A stretch of 12,165 nt of DNA from an uncultured Sutterella sp. (lineage in GTDB: Bacteria > Pseudomonadota > Gammaproteobacteria > Burkholderiales > Burkholderiaceae_F). The notes under the pieces were generated by a model. That model was not told the DNA's origin. It was given only the letters and a program-made list of their open reading frames with translations, and made no database searches. This document shows, in pieces, positions 7,702-12,165 of the stretch (the first letter of the stretch is position 1; every line of letters begins with the position of its first letter). Location of the stretch: NCBI GenBank assembly GCA_902493085.1, contig CABUOH010000014.1:1-12165 (forward strand). The letters are read 5' to 3'. A program made the translations under genes and the position numbers.

Positions 7702-7720
7702 AGGCCCGCATTGAGGGCCT
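7702..7720 (+). terminator. Possible uvrD terminator hairpin without a T run
   Basis: AGGCCC (7702-7707) pairs with GGGCCT (7715-7720) across a 7-base loop, 31 bases after the uvrD stop. The following bases are GCGCAGGAATTT, so there is no clean U-tract. It may only slow polymerase ahead of the tRNA promoter. Confidence 0.3.
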
Positions 7721-7742
7721 GCGCAGGAATTTGCACGGATCT

Positions 7743-7750
7743 GCTAGAAT
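7743..7750 (+). promoter_or_regulatory. Extended -10 promoter of the tRNA-Arg gene
   Basis: GCTAGAAT preceded by T gives TGCTAGAAT (7742-7750), an extended -10 with five of six bases of the core hexamer. No -35 is visible at the right distance. Transcription would start near 7757, leaving a short 5' leader of about 23 bases to be trimmed before the tRNA at 7780. Confidence 0.5.
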
Positions 7751-7779
7751 GCAATACCCCGACGCAAGACGGGCCGGTG

Positions 7780-7855
7780 GTGGCCATAGTTCAACTGGAT
7801 AGAACTGTCCCCTCCTAAGGGACGGATCTGGGTTCGAGTCCCGGTGGCCGCACCA
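7780..7855 (+). tRNA. tRNA-Arg, anticodon CCU (reads AGG)
   Basis: A complete 76-base cloverleaf with CCA encoded. Acceptor stem: GTGGCCA (7780-7786) with TGGCCGC (7845-7851), including one G-U at the second pair. D arm: GTTC/GAAC with a 9-base loop containing GG. Anticodon stem: GTCCC/GGGAC with loop CTCCTAA, putting CCT at 7814-7816. Four-base variable loop GGAT. T stem: CTGGG/CCCGG with loop TTCGAGT. Discriminator is A. It decodes AGG, an arginine codon that is rare in GC-rich genomes of this type but occurs three times in the preceding uvrD gene. It stands alone, with its own promoter-like box upstream and a terminator hairpin 26 bases downstream. Confidence 0.97.
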
Positions 7856-7880
7856 CGCATCATCTTGCCGTCATCAAGCC

Positions 7881-7914
7881 AAGGCTCGTTCAATTCGAAC
7901 GGGCCTTTGTCGTT
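7881..7914 (+). terminator. Terminator after tRNA-Arg
   Basis: An 11-bp hairpin, AAGGCTCGTTC (7881-7891) pairing with GAACGGGCCTT (7897-7907) with one T-G wobble and a 5-base loop. It is followed by TGTCGTTTT, an interrupted T run. It begins 26 bases after the CCA end of the tRNA. Confidence 0.65.
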
Positions 7915-7949
7915 TTGGCATCATGGAGCCGATTGCGGCTCGACAAAAA

Positions 7950-7974
7950 GAACAAGGCTCCAGAACAAGGCTCC
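7950..7974. repeat. 12-13 bp tandem repeat between the two terminators
   Basis: GAACAAGGCTCC occurs at 7950-7961 and again at 7963-7974 with one base between. Nearby, a related block (GGAGCCGATTGCGGCTCGAC at 7925-7943 and GTGCCGACTG..CGGCTCGAC at 8027-8045) recurs imperfectly on the far side of the next hairpin. This points to local duplications in the gap between the tRNA and ansB. Confidence 0.7.
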
Positions 7975-7979
7975 GAAGG

Positions 7980-8016
7980 AAAAAGGCCCTGAACCATTTG
8001 GAACAGGGCCTTTTTT
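7980..8016. terminator. Bidirectional terminator between tRNA-Arg and ansB
   Basis: A 12-bp stem, AAAAAGGCCCTG (7980-7991) and its complement at 8004-8015, with a 12-base loop. A flanking T run on the right and an A run on the left make it work in both directions. It lies 65 bases beyond the ansB stop codon and serves as the ansB terminator on the minus strand and as a second stop for tRNA transcripts on the plus strand. Confidence 0.85.
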
Positions 8017-8080
8017 CAAGATTGGTGCCGACTGCCGCGGCTCGACGGCGCGTCAAGCCGGGCGCAGGCGCGGACCTCGA

Positions 8081-9124
8081 TTAGTAGAGGTCGAAGTACT
8101 TCTGGATTTCCTTCCAGTCGCTGGTCATCGTCAGGGCGAGCTGCAGGAGGACGCGGGCCTTCTGCGGGTTGAGTTCGCCGGAGGAAACCCAGTGCTGGGC
8201 CTTGTCGTCCACTTCAGCGTCCTTCGTGGTGGCGCCCGTCGGCACGCGGGAGGAGCGAACCACGACGACGCCCTGCTTCGTGGCCTTTTCGAGAACCGGC
8301 CAGATGGACTTGTGGATGTTGCCGTTGCCGACGCCGGCATTCACGATGCCCTTGTAGCCGGCCTTGACGAGCGCCTCGGCCTGCACGCCTTCAACGCCGG
8401 CGTGGTTGTAGACGATGCCGACCTTCGGAAGTTCCTTCAGACCGGCGACGTCGAACGGCGTGGCGGTCGTGTGAGCACGAACCGGAAGCGTGGAGTACGT
8501 CACCTTGTTGTTGAAGATCGTGCCAACCTTGCCGAAGTTGGCGGCCTGGAACGTTTCGGGCTGAACCGTGTTGGTCTTGATGACTTCACGGGCGCCGACG
8601 ACGATGTTGTCCATGGCGACCACGACGCCCTGCTTGGCGGTTTCAGGCGTGGCGGCGGTCAGAACGGCGTTGTAGAGGTTGCGCGGGCCGTCAGCACCGA
8701 GGCCCGTGGACGGCAGCATGGCGCCGACCATGGCGACGGGCTTGTCGCACTTGAGCGTGAGGTTCAGGAAGTAGGCGGTTTCTTCCATCGTGTCCGTGCC
8801 GTGCGTGATGACGAAGCCGTCAAACTTGCCGCAGTCGGCGTTGATCGTCTGGGCGAGCTTGAGCCAGACTTCGTCGGACATGTCCTGAGAACCGATCTGC
8901 GCGACCTGCTTCGGGGTCACGTTGGCGATGTTGGCGAGTTCGGGAACGGCGGCGACGAGATGGTTGACGCTCACCTTGCCGGCCTGATAGGCGGTGCCCG
9001 TGGCGGAGGCGCCGGCGCCGGCGATCGTGCCGCCGGTGGCGAGAACGGCGATGTTCGGAAGGGCGAGGGCGGCGCCGGAGGCGGCGACGAGGCCAAGGCC
9101 GATCAGGGTCTTCTTCATGGACAT
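8081..9124 (-). CDS. ansB: Periplasmic type II L-asparaginase
   Basis: Hydrolyses L-asparagine to aspartate and ammonia in the periplasm. The 347 residues match E. coli AnsB in length and, by eye, align almost without gaps. A Sec signal peptide MSMKKTLIGLGLVAASGAALA should be cut before LPNIAVLATGGTIAG. The catalytic residues are visible: nucleophile Thr33 in TGGTIAG, Tyr46, Thr110-Asp111 in THGTDT, and Lys183 in KTNT (E. coli mature T12, Y25, T89-D90, K162). GSQDM and both cysteines of the known disulfide (NADC, LKCDKP) are also kept. The C-terminus VPTGATTKDAEVDD and NPQKARVLLQLALT is typical. ATG 9124 is preferred over 9118 because AGAGGAG (9132-9138) sits 7 bases before it. An unrelated reading extends upstream to 9346 but lies in the leader. 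The gene has a long hairpin-rich leader and diverges from argG, whose enzyme uses aspartate. Confidence 0.97.
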   Translation of the reverse strand: MSMKKTLIGLGLVAASGAALALPNIAVLATGGTIAGAGASATGTAYQAGKVSVNHLVAAVPELANIANVTPKQVAQIGSQDMSDEVWLKLAQTINADCGKFDGFVITHGTDTMEETAYFLNLTLKCDKPVAMVGAMLPSTGLGADGPRNLYNAVLTAATPETAKQGVVVAMDNIVVGAREVIKTNTVQPETFQAANFGKVGTIFNNKVTYSTLPVRAHTTATPFDVAGLKELPKVGIVYNHAGVEGVQAEALVKAGYKGIVNAGVGNGNIHKSIWPVLEKATKQGVVVVRSSRVPTGATTKDAEVDDKAQHWVSSGELNPQKARVLLQLALTMTSDWKEIQKYFDLY

Positions 9125-9141
9125 GTTTTTGCTCCTCTGAT

Positions 9142-9224
9142 TGGAAGCGCTGCGGCGCTTCCAGTTGTGGAAGGCGCGCTTCTGGCGCCTTCCGTTGCGT
9201 GAGTGTCGGCCGCCCGGGGGCGGC
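9142..9224 (-). other. Hairpin cluster in the ansB mRNA leader
   Basis: Directly upstream of the ansB ribosome binding site are three perfect inverted repeats. Hairpin 1: 9142-9150 with 9155-9163, 9 bp, loop TGCG. Hairpin 2: 9169-9177 with 9185-9193, 9 bp, 7-base loop. Hairpin 3: 9209-9214 with 9219-9224, 6 bp, 4-base loop. Arms of hairpins 1 and 2 are near-copies (GGAAGCGC versus GGAAGGCGC), so they could also pair across each other. Hairpin 1 ends only 3 bases before the Shine-Dalgarno sequence. This could control translation or stabilise the message. I do not recognise a known riboswitch. Confidence 0.6.
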
Positions 9225-9311
9225 GCACCAGCCTTTCGGCGGTTGTCCGCAGTTCGTTTTTCTGGTCCTGGAGCCGCGGCGCCGTCAGGTGACTCAATCA
9301 GTGTATACGGC

Positions 9312-9325
9312 TTGATTGATGTCAA
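9312..9325 (-). promoter_or_regulatory. FNR-type box overlapping a TTGACA -35 upstream of ansB
   Basis: TTGAT-TGAT-GTCAA matches the FNR consensus (TTGAT-N4-ATCAA) at nine of ten positions. On the minus strand the same bases provide a perfect TTGACA -35 (9325-9320). A -10 at a 17-base spacing is poor (ACTGAT, 9302-9297); TACACT (9305-9300) and TATACA (9307-9302) are better matches but only 14 and 12 bases away. In E. coli ansB is activated by FNR and CRP. Here the box lies about 190 bases before the start codon, and its distance from the true transcription start cannot be fixed, so activation versus repression is open. Confidence 0.5.
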
Positions 9326-9756
9326 GCATTGAGCCGTGCGTTGCATTTGATCTTGGACTAGAAAGATTCAAAAATAGGAAAACCCCTATGGAAAAATGGA
9401 AAAGTCTTTTTGTGAATGCCGTGTAACGGATTGTGTGAAAACTGTTCTCGTGGAGGGGGAGTTGGGGAGATGTCAACTTGGAGCGAGTGCGCTCGGACGG
9501 ATGGATTGTTTGGATTTGGGCGCATTTCTTCGAAGCACTGCCGCATCCGGGCGGACAAATGCGCCCTAATGTCGACCATTTGTTCAAAGTTCCGATGGAA
9601 CTAGGTACTACTCCTCAAGCTGTTTGAGGACTCTTCAAAAAGTGTCACATAGTGGCGGGCGCATGCGGCAAGCGGCGCAAAGAGAGCGGATAATCATCGC
9701 CACAGGCCCCAGGTTGCTGGGTAAACAACAACACGAACTCACAAGAAACTCCAACT
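9326..9756. other. Gene-free region upstream of argG with several inverted repeats
   Basis: No reading frame here resembles a protein, and codon quality is poor on both strands. Bases 9361-9415 are A-rich, unlike the surroundings. Inverted repeats: GAGCG/CGCTC (9481-9494); a perfect 10-bp pair GGGCGCATTT (9518-9527) and AAATGCGCCC (9557-9566) enclosing a CCGC/GCGG hairpin (9541-9554); AGTTCC-GAT-GGAACT (9588-9602); TCCTCAA-GCTGT-TTGAGGA (9612-9630). None has a T run, so they are not simple terminators. The last 40 bases before argG are C/A-rich and unstructured, with no Shine-Dalgarno sequence. Confidence 0.6.
9624..9653 (+). promoter_or_regulatory. Candidate argG promoter overlapping an inverted repeat
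   Basis: TTGAGG (9624-9629, four of six -35 bases) and CATAGT (9648-9653, four of six -10 bases) are 18 bases apart. The -35 is the right arm of the inverted repeat at 9612-9630, so that repeat could be an operator. A competing -10, GATAAT at 9689-9694, has no good -35. No ArgR box was found. Inference from sequence only. Confidence 0.3.
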
Positions 9757-11082
9757 ATGTCTGAAACAATCCTCCAAAGCGTTCCCGTCGGCCAGAAAGT
9801 CGGCATTGCCTTTTCCGGCGGTCTCGATACGAGCGCTGCACTTCGCTGGATGAAGAACAAGGGCGCCCTGCCTTACGCCTATACGGCCAATCTCGGCCAG
9901 CCCGACGAAACCGACTATGAAGCCATTCCGCGTCGCGCCATGGAGTACGGTGCCGAAAACGCCCGCCTGATCGACTGCCGCGAACAGCTCGTCAACGAAG
10001 GCATCGCCGCCATTCAGTCCGGCGCCTTCCACATCTCGACGGCCGGCCAGCTCTACTTCAACACCACGCCGCTCGGCCGCGCCGTGACGGGCACGATGCT
10101 CGTCGCCGCCATGCGCGAGGACGGCGTCAACATCTGGGGCGACGGCTCCACATACAAGGGCAACGACATCGAGCGCTTCTACCGCTACGGTCTTCTTGCC
10201 AACCCGAACCTCAAGATCTACAAGCCCTGGCTCGACGTGCAGTTCATCACCGAGCTCGGCGGCCGCGCCGAAATGTCCGCCTTCCTTCAGAAGGAAGGCT
10301 TCAACTACCGCATGAGCGCCGAAAAGGCCTACTCGACGGACTCCAACATGCTCGGTGCCACGCATGAGGCCAAGGATCTTGAAAGCCTTGAATCCAACAT
10401 GAAGATCGTCGAACCGATCATGGGCGTTGCGTTCTGGAGCGACGACGTCGACGTCAAGCCCGAAACGGTCACGGTCGAATTCCAGGAAGGCGTTCCCGTC
10501 GCCATCAACGGCCAGAAGTTCTCGAACCCGGTCGCCCTCATGGAAGAGGCGAACCGCATCGGCGGCCGTCACGGCCTCGGCATGTCCGACCAGATCGAAA
10601 ACCGCATCATCGAAGCCAAGTCCCGCGGCATTTATGAAGCCCCGGGCATGGCGCTCCTCTTCCTTGCCTACGAGCGTCTCGTCACCGGCATCCACAACGA
10701 GGACACGATTGCCGAGTACCGCATCAACGGCATCAAGCTCGGCCGCTACCTCTATCAGGGCCGCTGGTTCGACAGCCAGGCGCTGATGATCCGCGAAAGC
10801 GCGATGCGCTGGGTTGCCCGCGCCGTCACCGGCGAAGTGACGATCGAGCTGCGCCGCGGCAACGACTACACGATCGTCGCGACGAAGAGCCCGAACCTGA
10901 CGTACGAACCGTCCCGCCTCACGATGGAAAAGGGCGATTCGATGTTCACCGCCGTCGACCGCATCGGCCAGTTGACGATGCGCAATCTCGACATCACGGA
11001 CACGCGCGCCAAGCTCGGCATCTATGCCAACGCCGGACTTCTCGCCGGCAGCGGCTCGGTGGCGATGCTGACCGGCAAGTAA
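9757..11082 (+). CDS. argG: Argininosuccinate synthase
   Basis: Joins citrulline and aspartate with ATP to form argininosuccinate, the penultimate step of arginine synthesis, in the cytoplasm. The 441 residues belong to the long E. coli-like ArgG type (about 447 residues), not the roughly 400-residue type. The ATP-binding PP-loop AFSGGLDTSAAL is at 18-29 (SGGLDTS 20-26). YTANLGQPDE, RAMEYGAENARLIDCR, TTPLGRAVTGTMLVAAM, IWGDGSTYKGNDIERFYRYG, EKAYSTDSNMLGATHEAKDL, NRIGGRHGLGMSDQIENRI and GRWFDSQALM are all near-invariant family blocks. Codons strongly favour C in third position, as in well-expressed genes here. The ATG at 9757 is the family start, but no Shine-Dalgarno sequence is present within 25 bases; the leader is C/A-rich (CACAAGAAACTCCAACT). 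It diverges from ansB and is followed by a hairpin at 11155-11188. Certain identification. Confidence 0.98.
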   Translation: MSETILQSVPVGQKVGIAFSGGLDTSAALRWMKNKGALPYAYTANLGQPDETDYEAIPRRAMEYGAENARLIDCREQLVNEGIAAIQSGAFHISTAGQLYFNTTPLGRAVTGTMLVAAMREDGVNIWGDGSTYKGNDIERFYRYGLLANPNLKIYKPWLDVQFITELGGRAEMSAFLQKEGFNYRMSAEKAYSTDSNMLGATHEAKDLESLESNMKIVEPIMGVAFWSDDVDVKPETVTVEFQEGVPVAINGQKFSNPVALMEEANRIGGRHGLGMSDQIENRIIEAKSRGIYEAPGMALLFLAYERLVTGIHNEDTIAEYRINGIKLGRYLYQGRWFDSQALMIRESAMRWVARAVTGEVTIELRRGNDYTIVATKSPNLTYEPSRLTMEKGDSMFTAVDRIGQLTMRNLDITDTRAKLGIYANAGLLAGSGSVAMLTGK

Positions 11083-11131
11083 GCCGAAGCGACGGTCCGG
11101 TAAGAGCGGGCTTCGCTTGAGACGGACGCCG

Positions 11132-11137
11132 TATAAT
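11132..11137 (+). promoter_or_regulatory. Perfect -10 box upstream of the CDF transporter gene
   Basis: TATAAT, the full consensus, 50 bases after the argG stop and 109 bases before the transporter ATG. No good -35 lies at 16-18 bases (GGCTTC at 17). Transcription would begin near 11144, so the strong hairpin at 11155-11188 would be near the very 5' end of the transcript. Confidence 0.45.
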
Positions 11138-11154
11138 TCAGTCAAACTTGAATC

Positions 11155-11190
11155 AAAGCCCGGACGGCCCAGCGGTCGTCCGGGCTTTGC
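11155..11190 (+). terminator. Strong hairpin: argG terminator or CDF leader attenuator
   Basis: AAAGCCCGGACG (11155-11166) pairs perfectly with CGTCCGGGCTTT (11177-11188). Three more pairs inside (one G-U) leave a CAGC loop, so the stem reaches 15 bp. The T run is only three bases, then GCGCACGTTT. By position it closes argG (73 bases after the stop). It also lies downstream of the TATAAT at 11132, which makes it part of the leader of the next gene. The stem is symmetric with A and T flanks and could act on both strands. Confidence 0.6.
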
Positions 11191-11216
11191 GCACGTTTGC
11201 GCGCAGCTCACTTTTA

Positions 11217-11244
11217 CCGGCCCATTCCATCCGGCCCATTTCAT
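11217..11244. repeat. 14-bp tandem repeat just before the CDF start codon
   Basis: CCGGCCCATTCCAT (11217-11230) is followed directly by CCGGCCCATTTCAT (11231-11244), 13 of 14 identical, ending one base before the ATG at 11246. It occupies the place where a ribosome binding site is expected, and neither copy has purine-rich Shine-Dalgarno character. Confidence 0.85.
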
Positions 11245-11245
11245 C

Positions 11246-12165
11246 ATGTCCGAACAGAAGCATTTCGACGACATTCTTCAAAAGCCAGAACCCGATGCCG
11301 AGTTTTCCAGCCACGGGCGAGGCGACAGCCACTGGCTGCACGCGGCGGAAAAGACGAAGACGAGCGTGCTGGGCTTTGCGGTCGCGCTGACGTTCACCTT
11401 TTCCGTCATTGAGCTCCTCGGCGGCCTTTGGGGCAATTCGCTTGCCCTGATCGGCGACGCCGGCCACATGGTGACCGATTCGGCAAGCCTGCTTTTTGCC
11501 CTCGTGGCGAACAAGATCGCCCAGAAGGGCGCCGACGACGACCATTCCTTCGGGCACGGTCGCGTGGAGGTGCTCGCCGCCTTCATCAACGGGCTCGTGA
11601 TGCTCTGCGTCGTGGGCTGGATCTTCTTCGAGGCCGTTTCGCGCATCATGACGCCCGAACCCGTTTCCGGGCTTTCCGTCATGGCGATCGCGGCGGTGGG
11701 CCTCGTGATCAACGTTCTCGTCGCATGGTCGCTCTCGCGGGACCGCAAGAACATGAACACGCGCGCGGCGCTCCTCCATGTGATGGGCGACCTGCTCGGA
11801 TCCGTTGCGGCCATCGTCGCGGGTGCTGTGATCTACTTCGGCGGCCCCACGATCGCCGACCCGATTCTGTCGCTCGTCGTCTGCTGCCTGCTGCTGCACG
11901 CCACCTGGGAGATTCTGCGGGATTCGTCGCGCGTGCTGCTCGACAGCGTGCCCGAGGGCGTCAACTACTTCAGCGTCGGGCGTGCCATTGAGGCGATTCC
12001 CGGCGTCAACCGCGTGCACGATCTGCATGTCTGGACAATGAGTCCCGGACACGGCGCCATTCAGTGCCATGTGCACATCGAAAGCCCCGAGTGCTGGCCG
12101 AAGATTCTCGACGTGCTGCGCCGGCAGCTGCACGAGGAGTTTCAGATCGACCACGTCACGGTTCA
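11246..12165 (+). CDS. Cation diffusion facilitator, zinc-exporter type (runs off the right edge)
   Basis: An inner-membrane metal/proton antiporter of the CDF family, close to ZitB/CzcD, that exports Zn2+ (possibly Cd2+ or Co2+) from the cytoplasm. The first 306 residues are present; the family is about 300-320, so little is missing. Six membrane segments are seen at about 41-62, 65-90, 107-131, 142-164, 174-196 and 203-223. Metal-site residues are His74 and Asp78 in DAGHMVTDS (segment 2) and His178 and Asp182 in HVMGDLLGS (segment 5), the HD-HD set typical of zinc transporters. HSFGHGRVEVLAAFIN follows segment 2. The cytoplasmic C-terminal domain has HDLHVWTMSPG and ends in IDHVTV. The loop between segments 4 and 5 is short and not His-rich. 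The start is inferred from family length; no Shine-Dalgarno sequence precedes it. Family sure, metal specificity inferred. Confidence 0.93.
   Translation, partial: MSEQKHFDDILQKPEPDAEFSSHGRGDSHWLHAAEKTKTSVLGFAVALTFTFSVIELLGGLWGNSLALIGDAGHMVTDSASLLFALVANKIAQKGADDDHSFGHGRVEVLAAFINGLVMLCVVGWIFFEAVSRIMTPEPVSGLSVMAIAAVGLVINVLVAWSLSRDRKNMNTRAALLHVMGDLLGSVAAIVAGAVIYFGGPTIADPILSLVVCCLLLHATWEILRDSSRVLLDSVPEGVNYFSVGRAIEAIPGVNRVHDLHVWTMSPGHGAIQCHVHIESPECWPKILDVLRRQLHEEFQIDHVTV

Noticed and set aside
7831..7855. tRNA-Arg 3' end as a phage or island attachment site
   Set aside because: No second copy of the tRNA end and no integrase gene occur in the window.
9302..9325. Complete ansB promoter made of TTGACA and TATACA
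   Set aside because: Only 12 bases separate the two hexamers, too few for sigma-70.
9411..9445. CRP-like half sites (TGTGA at 9411-9415 and 9434-9438)
   Set aside because: No matching TCACA half at six bases spacing, so these are isolated half sites.
9294..9587. 97-codon minus-strand frame upstream of ansB
   Set aside because: No ribosome binding site, mixed composition unlike local genes, and it covers the FNR-like box and the A-rich stretch.
9739..11274. 511-codon open frame on the minus strand across argG
   Set aside because: Shadow of argG, starting in the next gene; no family resemblance.

Overview
The window is ordinary, dense, GC-rich chromosomal DNA of a Gram-negative bacterium, most likely a betaproteobacterium of the order Burkholderiales. 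A member of the Sutterellaceae is my best guess, but it is only a guess. The grounds are the gene order leuS-lptE-holA-proA, which is characteristic of Betaproteobacteria, an LPS-assembly lipoprotein that implies an outer membrane, and a periplasmic type II asparaginase preceded by an FNR-like box. Every gene longer than 100 codons that I can support belongs to a known family. I see no CRISPR array, insertion sequence, phage gene or defence island.

Layout. Bases 1-4963 form a leftward (minus-strand) block read leuS, lptE, holA, proA; proA runs off the left edge. A 15-bp terminator hairpin lies directly after leuS, and a TATAAT box lies just before lptE. The block is therefore probably two transcription units: leuS alone, then lptE-holA-(proA). 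Bases 4964-5213 are the divergent control region between leuS and uvrD. Bases 5214-7670 carry the UvrD-type helicase, whose C-terminal linker is unusually rich in Ser, Gly and Tyr. A tRNA-Arg(CCU) gene follows at 7780-7855, then two terminator hairpins that separate it from the convergent ansB gene (8081-9124, minus). Bases 9125-9756 are a 632-bp gene-free region between ansB and the divergent argG. It holds an FNR-like box, a set of hairpins in the ansB leader, and a second set of inverted repeats upstream of argG. argG (9757-11082) is followed by a strong hairpin and by a zinc-type cation diffusion facilitator gene (11246 to the right edge, incomplete).

How the genes relate. LeuRS charges tRNA-Leu, HolA loads the replicative clamp, LptE exports LPS and ProA makes proline. 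These functions are unrelated but are linked by conserved gene order. AnsB releases aspartate and ammonia from asparagine in the periplasm, and ArgG consumes aspartate in arginine synthesis, so the two genes sharing the 632-bp region are metabolically connected. The parts most worth a second look are the non-coding segments (ansB leader, argG upstream region, CDF gene leader), the UvrD tail, and the corrected lptE, leuS and uvrD starts. I found no convincing undescribed system.
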